Shown: piece by piece, positions 49,472-61,200 of the stretch | How positions within the stretch are numbered: the first letter of the stretch is position 1 | How the letters are laid out: each line of letters opens with the position of its first letter | From: Cardiocondyla obscurior | Lineage: Eukaryota > Arthropoda > Insecta > Hymenoptera > Formicidae | DNA length: 64,000 nucleotides | Direction of reading: 5' to 3' | Assembly: GCF_019399895.1 (NCBI RefSeq) | Contig: NC_091868.1 | Span: forward strand, 6,821,593-6,885,592 | Translations under genes and position numbers: made by a program | Notes under the pieces: generated by a model | Seen by the model: the letters and a program-made list of their open reading frames with translations, nothing else | Told to the model about the DNA's origin: nothing | Databases searched by the model: none

Positions 49472-49728
49472 AGTAAACGTAATTTAAATATCTGATTGCT
49501 GCTGGCTTTAAGTTTCGTTGTATCTCTTCGCCACCGCGTGACGTGAACGTCTTAACCCATCCCGTCATCTTCTGTCATTCTCCCAGTGTGTTTTTTTTTT
49601 TTTCTCTCTCTCCCTCGTCGATCTAGCTGGCTCACTCCGTATCCCCCTTTCTCCCCCGCTGGGGGTACTTCTTTCGTTCGAAGTACGGATGGAAAATGCC
49701 GGGTGGAAAACCCGACTCCGCACTTCCA

Positions 49729-49757
49729 CCCTTCCCTTCCCCCTCCCCCCCCCTCCC
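49729..49757 (-). other. Potential G-quadruplex on minus strand
   Basis: C runs of 3, 3, 5, 9 and 3 with loops of 1-2 nt. Confidence 0.6.
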
Positions 49758-49799
49758 GCGCCGCTAGAGAACTTGAAATTATTTAGATTTTATAACACA

Positions 49800-52110
49800 A
49801 TAGCGAACTTTATGAGATGGGCCCCCGGTATACCTGCATTTCCATAAGAATTTAATAATACCGCAACACAGCGCGCAATTAATGTACTTTTTTGCCTTGT
49901 TAGAGAGCAGCTATTGCGAAAGGCGGCAATTCTCAAAGGGAGACGTTCTCCGCCGCGACGTAATAAGAATTATATCCTCGGCTGGCATAATATCTCGAAT
50001 GACGCGTTAGACGTAGATTGGCAGAAACGTTGGATCGCAACCCTCGTTGTTCGCCGATCTGCTCTCGGTAAATCCGCTTGAACGGGCAACTAACAGCTTT
50101 TCCGCCCTACAGAGCACGCGATATCTCGCAATCGTAAACAAGAAAATGCATAGGTCTCAATATTCCCAGAATAATTGCCGAAAGCACGAGTCGTATAATT
50201 GAAAAATTAATTATGTAAAAACATAATACAGTTTGCTTAACATACTACTACTGTGGAAGTACAGTTTTTATAAAATAAGCTATATAGAATAGAAATGTTT
50301 CAAGAATATGCAAGAAAATTCTTTAAAAGAAGAACGCATTTTTTTACGAAGGGGAAAAAAAAAGAACCGCGACGAAACGTGGGAGATTATACATTTATGA
50401 TCGATAACTTAGCCATTTTACGTCATATATTCTGGTTTATTATTTCATTTTATATTCCGCTTCTCCCTCTTTCTTTTTTTTTTTCTTTTTCTCGGCCTCC
50501 TACCCTTTTTTTTTTGTTTTACTCTTGCGTTTCAATTTTTTTCTCACTTGTATTTCTTTGTTCGTTTTTCTTTCGTAAGATTCTTTCTTATATAAACTTT
50601 TCCACATTCCTTGTTCAAGAGTTGTTTTTTCATTCCCCCTGATTTCATTTTTCTTTCTTATCATTACGCTTCTGTTTAACTTTAATTGTTTTTTTCTTTA
50701 ATTTATTTACTTTTAAGAATTATGTTTTAATGCGCTGTTCGATATCAAATTTTATTTATATTTTATTACATCTTTACTTTAATATTTCGCTAGTGCTCTT
50801 TATTTTGCCTTTCGTCTTTTCTTTTAATTTTTATTATTTTCAGCCTTTCTTCCCTTGTACTTTTCGCACTGATTCTTTAACTGCTATATCGCCAAACTCC
50901 ACCTCACTTGGCTTGCTTGGCGGGAGTGTCTATTTTGAAAGGATAGTAATTACCCTGGCTACGATTGCGAGCCTCCAGTGTCTTCTCCGGAGCGACAGAG
51001 GTAGTGTGCAATCCCTAAGAGCGACGCAAAGGGGATATCTAGACGGCGGTAGTGGAAACGTTTGCGCGTAGCGAGGATAGAAAGTGATAAAGAGAGGCGG
51101 GGGTGGATACCGGGCTCATTAAACCGGGAATGCTGATTGCGTTAGCCTTGGGCCAAGTCATTTCATCCTCTTCGGTCGCTAACGATCGTGCATTTCCACT
51201 GGCCTCGTATGTACACGTGCGTATGTGCCGCGCGCGCTCCCTCACATGCGAGACGAAAGTTAGCTTCGCTTTTCGCAATCACGAAAAATGCGCCGGACGA
51301 TCTACCCACGTATCTACAGCCCTACTCTTAATTAAGGCCGAAGTATTCAATTAAGAACTTTCCTCGAAACACCATCGAATCTCCGTTGCGTTCGAAATCG
51401 TAACGCGTGAGAAGCGAAACCGATTGCTCCGAGGATTACGAATTTTCCCGCCGCGTTATCCGTATTCATAGTTTTTAATATTCTGAGAGGAAGATAGGAA
51501 TTGGTAACGGCTATTCTTAATAAATACTCAATATTCCCCGCATAAATCGATAATGAGATAAAAAGCTTTTCAACGTTTAACTCGAAAGGCTTCAATGTCA
51601 ATTTGAATGTAAGAAACAAACAGCGTGATTGATTATAAACCGGTTGATTATGGGAATGGAAAGAAAATTTTGAAATATATACACAATTGACTCTTCCTTT
51701 CCGCCGCGTCCACGAGTCCCGTCCAAGTGCGATCTGTCGTTTTGCCGGTCATTAAAAAGCTTTCAACCGGCGAACCGTGCCTCATTCCACATGTCGGCGC
51801 GCACCCACGTCCATGGAAAAATGTTTCGCCACCGACCGCGGGAGCTTCCGGCGCGGCGCGGCATGGCACGGCGTGGCAGTGAAAAAAAAAGAATAAAAAA
51901 AAAAAAAGAAAAAAGAAATGAAGGGAGTTGGAGAGGGTGAAAAGGACGCGAAGAATGGCGCGCGCTGCAGTGTCCCGCCGATCGAAAACCACGCGCTGCG
52001 TGGCGCGTTTTTTTTTACATACGATCGGCATTCGCGCGGCGCGTTCATTGTCGCTTCCTGCATTCCAAAGATTTCCTGCTTTTTTTTTTTATTTTTACCC
52101 CTCTATACAG
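49800..52110. other. Non-coding, T-rich stretch at 50.4-50.9 kb
   Basis: A long plus-strand pyrimidine-rich region (50430-50870) ends in a good acceptor (tattattttcag, 50841), after which a frame is open for about 75 codons. No donor or motif convinces. A CpG patch at 51.7-52.05 kb is open in several frames. Confidence 0.35.
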
Positions 52111-52211
52111 GCCGGTTAAAAGGCAGATCGATATTTTTGCGCGTCCAGCTAACTCGCGGGCGTAATCCAAAGCTCGTTTATTCGACGGGAAATTCTACCA
52201 ATGCTTACTAA
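52111..52211 (+). CDS. Candidate terminal exon
   Basis: A T-rich tract ends in acccctctatacag. The exon then opens a frame of 32 codons (starting RLKGRSIFLRVQLTRGRNPK) closed by TAA at 52209-52211. The acceptor is strong, but the coding evidence is only a short basic peptide. No upstream partner or poly(A) signal was identified. Confidence 0.15.
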
Positions 52212-52588
52212 TTGGATCGTTAAACCTCTTGCACACGTGCAGCACTTCGTAAAGTTAAGGCGTTTCTTGAGAGATGATTGCGTTCATTTTTAGAAGTTAA
52301 AACTTGCAGAGGTATATGTTATATTCCATAGAAAGTTTAAAATTAAGTCGTGATTTATCAATGTATCTTTCTGCTCAATTCTTATAGCCAGAAGCATATC
52401 CGTTTATTAATAGTGGTTATACGTTTCGCGGCGATAATGTGTGTAAATTTCGGTAACATCCTCAATGAAAGTACGCAAGAAAGTTGGATACGGTGTCAGT
52501 TTCTGTAACGTTACAATTTTATGTAACAAAGTTTCGTCCTAATATGAATAAGGTGGGCAAAAAGATTCTGGTATATATATAAATATAT

Positions 52589-52647
<59 letters not shown>

Positions 52648-53350
52648 CTCACGTCCTACGGGAGCATCATGAATACGTATGATGCCGCGAGTGGTAAGAA
52701 AATAATGGGATTCAAAGGCGCAAATATGTCATGTTAAAATGCGTGGCAAGGTGTCCGCGGGTGGCGACGTCATGCATGCGGGATCCGTTTTACGTATGTG
52801 CGAATCGAGTCTGGCTGTCCGAAAGTACAATCGTATGCGGTGAAAATAGAACGTCCTCGCGAAAATGGCCTACAATCATTGATTCGATCGGGTAGATTAT
52901 TATCGGGCTACGGCAAATGGCGTGATAACGATTCGCCAGAGAACGAATAAAAAAAAATGTGATGCCTGGATGCTTTTATTTTTCGAGAAATCTCTCTTTT
53001 TCTCTATTTCTCTCTCTCTCTTTCTCTCTCTCGTGTCCTCTCCTCCCTAGTCCACTTCATATCGTTCGCTCACAAACTACACCGCATACGTCAATGTGTG
53101 CGCGCCATGGTGTCATGTAGCTGCCATCGCGCTAGTATTTTTTTATTTTTTTTATTTCTACTTCTTTTTTAACGTAAAATCCGCAAAGCGGCGTATTTGC
53201 CTGTAAAATTACTTTACCTGCTGGGCACGGCCGGAAAAAAAATCGGCTTTCAACGACCCCCACGCTGTTCGAGGAAATCGAGAGAAATTCGCGTTGCGCG
53301 CCCAAATAAAATATCGCTTCTTTATCTTCTAATGCTGTTCCACTACTGAG
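52212..53350. other. Non-coding; long TA array
   Basis: Contains the TA microsatellite at 52591-52645 and a CT tract near 52985-53035. No exon was seen before 53351. Confidence 0.5.
52591..52645. repeat. TA microsatellite, about 27 units
   Basis: Fifty-five nt of uninterrupted TA, preceded by shorter imperfect TA units from 52572. Confidence 0.95.
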
Positions 53351-53423
53351 TTATATCTGGCGAGTACACCCCGGCGCCTCGAAGAAGTTCGCCAACGATA
53401 AGGCGGTGGAAATGTGGGATTAG
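53351..53423 (+). CDS. Candidate 73-nt exon
   Basis: The exon is bounded by cttctaatgctgttccactactgag split as a branch-like CTAAT plus pyrimidines, and by ATTAG/GTAAGA, a near-consensus donor. One frame is open throughout: two bases, then ISGEYTPAPRRSSPTIRRWK and CGI, then two bases. The two leading bases match the one base left by the signal-peptide exon at 39583, so the junction would be in frame (TT-V-ISGEY). A second frame ends in a stop at the donor. Phase match has a one-in-three chance of being accidental. Confidence 0.23.
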
Positions 53424-55608
53424 GTAAGAGAACGTCGATAAACTTTGGTTCGACTCGTTACTCGACAGTGCCGCCGGGCAGTAGTTTATATTGAGACATT
53501 ATGCCAATAAATTTAGAATAATATTATCATATCTCTCGATCTTCGGATGTACTTTTAAAGATTAGAAATATATTAGATTATTTTTATAAGGCATTATCTT
53601 TCGAGTTAACGTTATGAAAAATTAATATAATTAATGGTATCATTAATGATATTATTTTATATTCAACATTTCCACTTTGAAATTTCTTCGTTGATAAGAT
53701 ATGATTTACGACGATCTTCACGTATATTCGGAAAAGCAATGGGAATATCGAATAAAAAAAAAATATAAAAAAAATAAAAAATACCACGAGGATGCGGCAA
53801 AATTGGACATAGAAAGACAACGAATTTGGACAACTGCGAAATCAATCAGAGATCGTGATTGTTCCTCCGTGGTGTTGATACGCCACGTGTCGTGGATACA
53901 GTGATTTTGAGGAGGTGGTTACTCAGCAAAAAGAGAAGTATCGATAGGGAGATTCGGATTGGTCTGTTGGTTTTCGATCGAGATAGAGCAGACCCGGACA
54001 CGCGTGCAATATTTTATCTGACGCGTTACGTTTAACATGGGCATAGAAATAAAAAAGGAAAATTACAGTCGCGCGATCTAGATTAGTTAAGTATTTTTCA
54101 TACTTTTTTTTTTTTAATTTTCGCAAAGTTTCCATAACATTACCGTGTTATGATTTTGCATGCGGCAAATGGATTTTGTTAGGACATGGCAAAATCAGAC
54201 GTAAAGCGAGTATAATTCTTATTGGAAAATCACTAAACTGATCTTGCATTTGCTTTAAAACTTTTTACGATGTAATAAAAAGTAAAATCGTTAACATGTA
54301 TCATAAAAGGCAAGCATGGACGTAGTAAATATTTGCAATTCTTTCTTCGTAGTCACAGTGTGAGAGACCATCAGAAAATAATCAAAATCTTTAAGAGGAA
54401 ATAACAGATAAAATAAAAAAAATGGACCAAAATAGAGCGTATAAATTATAATAAAATGTCACGCAAGAAAAAAAGAAAAGAGGAAAAAAAAAATTAGAAA
54501 CATTAATTGCGAGGTATCTAAAAAAAGGAAGAAAACCGAGAAAGAGCGAATGCACGGGCCAAGGGCAGAGAGTGTGAAAAGTAAGAAGAAGAAAGGAACG
54601 AAAGCAGATAGAATGAAATCTCTGCGTCGTTCCGCGCTAAAGTGCTGAAAAGTGTTCCGATGTGTCCGCGCTAATCGGGGCGTTAAAGCTCCCTTTCGTT
54701 TTATCTTACCGAACGGAGGCGTCTTCGAATTGGACGAAAGATATTAATAAATATAATTCATATTAATAAATTATATTTGCATTGAAAAATATTTCTAAAA
54801 AACTGGGTGTGCCAATACTTTTTGGAACCACAGGAAATAATGAAAATAAGCTTTTAACAACGTATTGAAATAAAATCCTTAAAAAAAAAGAAGAGATTAA
54901 TTTCTAATTTTAAATTACGAGATTGTGCGAAACAGAAAGCAGATTAATTAACAATGATATCAGTTCCCCATTATTTTAACACCTTCAAAGTTAATAACGC
55001 TTCGCGCAATTGCCCGTGCTTTAAGCTCGACTCTACATGGAACATTCCAAAGCCAATAAATCGCCCCGCACCTCTCGAAGACCAGATTTGTAATCCCCCT
55101 ACGGACTTCTTGGTCGCCCGGTATCACCCTCTAACCGCGTAGCCACAGAGGCTTTGCCTCGCCAGTGGATTCAGAAACCGGTTGCGGCAATCTCAAATAT
55201 TAATGGTCCACGTATACCACGACCACTGTTTTAACGTCTTTTTCCTTCGAGGCAATCCTAAAACTTGGAGAAAAAAAGTAGGCGGTAGGAAAGAGAATAA
55301 GGTCCTCGGAGGAGAGTCGAGTACAGACCGGTTACCGTTATTGAACACAGAAACGCGTAGAACGGAAATGTTATCTCGTACGTGAAACGTACGATAAATG
55401 ATGGCCGTAAAAAGCAAAATTGGCAAACGGTAAAATTAAAAGAAAAAAAAAAATGTATATAGATAAAATTATTTTATTTGTATATTTAAAGAAGCGCGGA
55501 GTTTATTATACTAGAATGAAGGCTCTCATGCGCGTGTAAATACTGGCAAAAAGCAAGTAAATAATTAATATATTCATGAGACACAACAAATAGTAGTGCA
55601 TATCAAAG
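53424..55608. other. Non-coding, AT-rich
   Basis: No supported exon was seen. It holds the Tc1-like terminus at 54805-54833 and a direct repeat (TATTAATAAAT at 54742 and 54761). Confidence 0.45.
54805..54833 (-). mobile_element. Possible solo Tc1-like terminal repeat
   Basis: Read on the minus strand, the motif runs TGTGGTTCCAAAAAGTATTG and then GCACACCC. This resembles ends of Tc1-like elements, in which AAAGTATTGGCACAC-type sequence is common (recalled, not searched). No second inverted end and no transposase remains were found nearby, so this would be a fragment or a chance match. Confidence 0.18.
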
Positions 55609-55895
55609 ATGGAAGTTGTTGGTAGTCGAGAGAGAGCCGAGGTATTCGCGAGAAGAGGCCACGGAAGAGAGAGCTTTTCTTCCACACGTACGCACGCCAG
55701 AGATGCGAGAGAAAAAGAGAAAAGGGAAGAGAAGAGAAGATATAAAAAAAAAAAAAAAAAAAAAAAAAAGAAACTGAAAGACGAGCTGAAAGGCAGAGGC
55801 GGTGAAGGTGCGAAGTTGACTCGAGGTGGGGAGTTGAGCGGAAGAGAGGAGAGAAAACGAGAGGATGAGAGAGCTTCGAGTATTTCGCCAACTTG
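55609..55895 (+). CDS. Candidate exon 1 of compact two-exon gene
   Basis: ATG at 55609 has a good context (CAAAGATGG). The frame is open for 287 nt to AACTTG/GTAAGC. The encoded sequence is highly charged (MEVVGSRERAEVFARRGHGR at the start), contains about ten consecutive lysines from an A26 tract, and is rich in Glu/Arg/Lys. It joins in phase to exon 2 across a 98-nt intron to give 141 residues. The purine-rich composition would also suit a 5' leader or non-coding RNA, so the intron is better supported than the protein. No family is recognised. Confidence 0.3.
55744..55769 (+). repeat. A26 homopolymer (poly-lysine if translated)
   Basis: Twenty-six consecutive A inside the candidate exon. 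It is likely to vary in length between individuals, and non-triplet changes would break the frame. Confidence 0.9.
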
Positions 55896-55993
55896 GTAAG
55901 CCGAGTCGAGATCGCTCACGCGAGGATTTCTTCTCGGGGAAACACGTTTTCCTTTCCTCACCTTTTCGCCCTTCTCTTTTCTTTCTCGCTCAG
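55896..55993 (+). other. Best-supported short intron, 98 nt
   Basis: GTAAGC at the 5' end and a pyrimidine-rich 3' end of over 40 nt finishing in ttctttctcgctcag, with no AG between the tract start and the acceptor. Size, donor and acceptor are all typical of an insect short intron. Confidence 0.4.
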
Positions 55994-56132
55994 CCGTTTC
56001 TTTTCTTTACCCCTTCGCCCGCCACTCGTTTTCCTAGCTCTGTCTGCCTCGCTACGTCGCGGGGCCAAATCTTTCGCGAACAGATTAAGGTGCGGAATAT
56101 CGAGTAATTTGGGATGTCAAGCACAGCTATAA
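55994..56132 (+). CDS. Candidate exon 2 of compact two-exon gene
   Basis: The exon completes the split Cys codon and continues RFFSLPLRPPLVFLALSASL, a short hydrophobic stretch flanked by basic residues. It stops at TAA (56130-56132). AATAAA occurs at 56171 and again at 56180, suitably placed for a short 3' end. A second frame is also open for 37 codons, so the reading frame is not certain. If translated, the spliced protein has a charged N-terminal half and a possible single membrane-associating segment (inference). Confidence 0.28.
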
Positions 56133-56170
56133 TGACGTGTTTACGTATACACGTTCCGCCGGTAAGCCGC

Positions 56171-56185
56171 AATAAAAGAAATAAA
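56171..56185 (+). terminator. Paired AATAAA poly(A) signals
   Basis: Two AATAAA motifs (56171-56176 and 56180-56185) about 40 nt past the candidate stop. Confidence 0.3.
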
Positions 56186-56528
56186 TTAAACGGCTGAAAA
56201 TATTAGAGTAATAATAATAAAAATTTACGCAATTATATTCTTAATTATATTTCGTGCCCACAATTTCATTGTTTACCCGAAAATTTTCACCCTCGAGAAA
56301 AGCGTTGGGGTATCTCCCGTAGATATACCTGCTCGAGGGATGCAGGGAAGATAAAAAGAGGGTCGAGAAAGAACGTTCAATGACTGAACCATGATCAAAG
56401 ATAATTTCCGATCAAAGATTAAGGATTACTCCCGTGAGTCGTACGGCCCGTCTAGGAATCAAAGTCTGCCGAAATATAAAATGCATGAAGCGAGAATCCC
56501 AGGGGTGCAGAGCACGTGAACTCCCGCG

Positions 56529-56548
56529 CTCTCTCTCTCTCTCTCTCT
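56529..56548 (+). repeat. CT microsatellite
   Basis: Ten CT units within a longer pyrimidine tract (56521-56606). Confidence 0.85.
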
Positions 56549-56925
56549 TCTTCTCTGTTTCTCTGTCTCTCTGCTTCTCTTTCTCTCCCTCTCTGTTTAT
56601 ACATGTGTACGAATGTGTATACGTTCAGAAGCGAACAACTCCCAGTCCACCCACTTTACCCCACTTAAAGGCAGATGACGCACGATCGCTGCATACGCAC
56701 GTACATTTACCTTGTGCATATTATATCTCATGGTACCATAACAATAAAATAGTAAAAAAAAAAAAATGATATATATACGAAAATAGAGAAAATGTATCTT
56801 GAACCACGCATTATCGAAAAGATGCTTATAATACATTATACGTCTTCCCATATTTTCTTTTACGTATGGATCTCCAAACATAAAGATTTAATATAATATC
56901 AAAATGCAAACAATTAAAATTTACA

Positions 56926-56951
56926 TTTTTTTTTTTTTTTTTTTTTTTTTT
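56926..56951 (+). repeat. T26 homopolymer
   Basis: Twenty-six consecutive T. Confidence 0.9.
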
Positions 56952-59900
56952 AATAAGCTTCAAAGAATAAATGGCAAGTAAATAACATTTTAATTTTCTT
57001 CTTTAAATAGACTTTATTAATGAAACTTTAATTTAAATGAAAATATATTATAAAAACGTATAAAATAGTTATGCGAAGGTATGACGAATTTTTATATACA
57101 TAAAAAAAAAAGATCTTTCGGAAATGAATGCTTGGTAATTCATGTCGAATCTCTAAACGATAAAAAATAATTTTTCCTCCCTTGTCAAATTTATCGTAAT
57201 CGTGATTATCTATGCTGCGCGGAGGGATGAGCGCCTCTTATGGAAAGGAACAATAGACCGAGATGTATAGAAATCTTCCGTATTTTCGACACGTACGGTA
57301 CAGACCTCGCTTTCTATTCGGACATTAGATATTAGATTTAGCACCCTTACAACTGTCGCCGTACATAATTAGGGGTGGCTTCCCCTATCGAAACAGATGG
57401 CAGCCCTTAGGCTACGAGATAATTTCGCGGAGAATAGCCGGGAAAGCGGCATAGCCCCTGGTACAGAAGGGAAAGACACACATTAAAGAAAAAAAAAATA
57501 TATATATAAGAACGAGAAGTGGACGAAACATCGGCTAAGAATAAAAGACTTTGCCAACCGGTGCTCCAGCTAGTTCGACGAACCTAGCGCGGAAGGAAGG
57601 CTAATATGCGGCAATAGTTATCAAATTTCTTCGATAATTCATTGAAATTAGATAAGCGCGCGCGGCAACGGTGGCTGCGAAATGGATATCGGGGCCCGTA
57701 CACACCAAGTAGGTATTAAATGTAACGGCTGCGAGGCAATCGGCAGTAACCGGACTAAAGTGGTTTTATTCGTCGTTCAGCGCGATCAGATATGGAGACA
57801 ATGAGAGACCCTCCATATTCCCGATCATGAACCCGGGGATCTATCTATCTCTATCCGATGCGAGACTGCGTTACCTAAGAGATTGCACTTGAGGGCAGTA
57901 ACACGCGAATTGAATGACCACCGTATAAAATTCGCATCCACCGCGGCCGCCGCCGGCGCGGGAGGGAATCAGAGGGTGGGACGATAATGGCCATTCGCCA
58001 TCCCGACTTCCAAGGCCGGCAATCTGTGCGTTCGTGAAGACAATTTGATTTGGAAATCGCGCCATCCCTCCCTGACGCACTCCACATTGTTTTAGGAGTA
58101 AGTAAATTCGATAGATGGATCGGCCGATTTCGTAATCTCTTTTAAATATTTTTCCGAAATTCTTTTAAAAAAAAAAAACGTATTGAGAAACCTGCGTCTT
58201 TTAAAAATAAGAGTTTTACGTAATGCGTTTATGTCACGCCTCATAACGACAGCTAATAAATTTCTTACATAAACTCTCGTAAGAAAGCAATACATAAGAG
58301 AGCAAAAACGTTCGCGCGTGTTACGACGAGAGCGCCGCGTACAACGATGTAAACGGCACCGGCATGGAGGGAAGCATTAATTTGCATCTGCTTTCGTACT
58401 CCACCACTTCCGAAAATTTTATTCGCCCGCCGTTTAATTGTGGTATACGCGAAATAATAAAGTGGAAGTAAAAGGCGGGTGCGGAAAGAAAAGTGTGCCG
58501 GCCGGGAGCTTAATACCCCGTGTAAGTAGTAGCCACTGCATTACAGTCAGATTCATTTGCATGCACTTTTACATCCTTCCGTCCTCAAAAAATATTTATC
58601 GCCCGAGGTTTCACCGTGACGCCTCGCTTATGAATTATGCATGTGAAGCACGCGCGCAGGACGTAGCTCATTCCTAGCGCAATTTCGCCATTGAAGCGTA
58701 ATTTCAGCAAGCTCGGGTATTAGAGCCCCTCGAGCAGCTTTTTCGTGATAGTGCTTACGAGGGAGAACGAAAAGACGTGTCATTCGGAACGACGATGATC
58801 ACCTCAATTGCGTCGAAAAGAGGAGCGCGGTGCGTATTAACTTTACCTTCTAAAAAAGTGTGAATACGGCTTTTATTTCACGCGCGACGTTAAATACACC
58901 TTTCTTCGCCGTTAATTAAACGTGTGATGATACAATTGCATAACGAATACTTATGAATAGTTATTAAAATTTTTTTTTAACGCGCTTAACGCATCTTTAG
59001 ATTTAAAGTCCACGATACGATACACAAAATTTTTCCAGCTTCTTTTTTCTTTTTTTTTGTTATCGATTTTAATGGGGAAAGTAATAAGTTTTGAATTAGA
59101 AAATATATAGATTTATCGTGTATAATTTACTTCGCAAAGGAGTGATCTCTGAAATTATATTTTATTCCCCGATTAAGCTCGCAGTATGCGTAAATTGTCA
59201 ATTCATTTTAGCCTATAACGTTACAAGCATTTGCAAAGCCATAATATATCAGAACATTGTATGCGATTGTCAGCGCCAGATTTAACGTGACCAAAATTAA
59301 ATCCGAGATTACTGATCGAATACTACAGGTTTAAGTCACCATATAAACAAACGTGGGATACACCAGCGGAGGATGTGCGGTGGATAGTTTATATTTAATT
59401 ATGTCACAAACTTTTGCAATATATATTAATCAACTACAAAATTGAAATCGTATAATTAATAGAGGGAATTGAATCGTTATAATCATTATAACGCTATGGA
59501 CCAATATGATTGCAATATACAATATACTATATTGTGAAATAATTATAAATAATTAAAAAAGAAGAAAAGAAGAAAAACAAAATGTAATAAAGATGTATCC
59601 TTTTGTATAAAAATACTAGTTAGAGAAATATAGAATTTATTAACGCGACGTCGCGTGTTGTGCTTTTCATTTAATTATCGACTCGCATACTTGAATGAAT
59701 AGATGCGTGGGAGCGGGATCGTTTTGTTCTGCACCGATAATACGCAACGTATCCGCATTCGGATTCCGATGGCGAGGTACACATTGTTGGAGATTTGAGA
59801 TTCTGCGAGCTTCTCCCACCCGTGTTCCACATTATTCCTGCTTATGTAAATCTCTCCTAATATCGCGAACGAAGTTTATTGCGTTACTCAATTGGATCGT

Positions 59901-60387
59901 CAGTTTTTATTTGCATCATGATTTTAATTTCATTGCGCATTCGATAAACCTTATTTTGCCGTTTTAAATTTACGTTCATCACGGATACGATTTCTCGCGT
60001 ACGCCGCGCATAAATCACGAATGTGACGCGAGTGTAATGCCGGGTTTCCTGAACGTTGGCCTTTTTAGCGGGAGCTAATTCGTTTTCGCTATTAAAGGAC
60101 CGGGGCGAATCTCATTGTCGGTGCCATTAATCTTGATAAATGCGGCCAGCAAACAACAATTATGCGTATCATTGTACGGGCTTTCTTCAGGATGCGCATT
60201 GCGAATTTTGCGCATACGATTCGCAAATCAAAGAATGAATAAAATAAATTCATTTGTTACACTATATTTAGCACAAATGGATTTCTACGGATATTTGTTT
60301 ACGATGTGCTACAGGAGGCTTTCAATTTATTCGCAATATTTTAAATTACCCTCGGATTGATTTATCGTTGCGCACAATATGCTTCGC

Positions 60388-60392
60388 AAAAA

Positions 60393-60424
<32 letters not shown>

Positions 60425-60425
60425 A
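60388..60425 (+). repeat. A-rich homopolymer with one G
   Basis: Twenty-four A, one G, then thirteen A. Confidence 0.9.
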
Positions 60426-60600
60426 GAAGCTCTCGTTAAGCTCGGTTTGGCGACATGGGTAGTTCGCGATTTCGTATTCTAATGATAACACATATCGATC
60501 CGGCTGAAAGTATTCACTATCGCGATTCGAATTCCCAAGTTCTCTATTCTTCGGCAAATTATGATCCACGCATAGGGAGGTAGATTACTCTTTCCCTGAG

Positions 60601-61200
60601 CGAGAAGGCTGGAATTCCATCTACGCACCGCGTAGGGCTGCGAATCGAGCGCGCGGGCTAACGCTGCCGGCGGCGATGCGAACAGCCGGGCAGCATTCAC
60701 CTCTTTCTGTCCCCTATTCACCGACTACCTCCCTTTAAAATACGATGCGGCCGCTGTTGCTGCTGCTGCTGCCGGTCGCACAGTAGCCTCCGCTGTGCTT
60801 TCCCTATTAACTTCTCGCGCGTCGGTCGATAGGATCGATAGCGCCGTGCCCATCGTGCCCGCCAATGCAGCGGCGTTATCTTCTCGCTAGGCTGCATTAA
60901 TGCACCTCCAGTTATTGGAGGGTTGGACAAAATGGTTCGGAGCCGCTCGGCGAAACGTTACTACAAACCGATACGAGCTGGATCGTCCAGATGCACGAGG
61001 ATGCACGCGCCGCGTTTGCAGCCTGAGTTAGCGGACGCAATAGGAGAAAGGGGTAGAGAGAAAAGGGGGTGGAAGAGAGAAAGAGAGAGAAGGGAGGGAA
61101 GATGGAGATTTGTAGCAGTTTCTAGGGTGAGGGAGGAAACGCGAGGGAAGCCATAGGTCGCAATTCTACGAGCCAAAATGCATTCCGGGATATCATCAGC
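60601..61200. other. CpG-rich island with GCT repeat
   Basis: GC-rich sequence with a GCT repeat and open frames on both strands but no splice pair or motif. It is possibly regulatory. Confidence 0.4.
60753..60773 (+). repeat. GCT trinucleotide repeat
   Basis: GCT-GTT-(GCT)4-GCC. In a minus-strand frame it would encode a short Gln run, but that frame has no other support. Confidence 0.7.

Larger units (their letters stand above)
56200..60600. other. Non-coding
   Basis: Holds a CT microsatellite (56529-56548), T26 (56926-56951), CpG patches at 57.2-58.1 and 58.3-58.9 kb with no exon support, AT-rich DNA at 58.9-59.7 kb and a long A tract (60388-60425). Confidence 0.45.

Noticed and set aside
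52551..52572. Mariner-like end (AAGGTGGGCAAAAAGATTC)
   Set aside because: Only a loose match, next to a TA array, with no partner end and no transposase remains.
60452..60463. 12-nt match to the middle of miR-71
   Set aside because: The seed differs and no precursor stem surrounds it.
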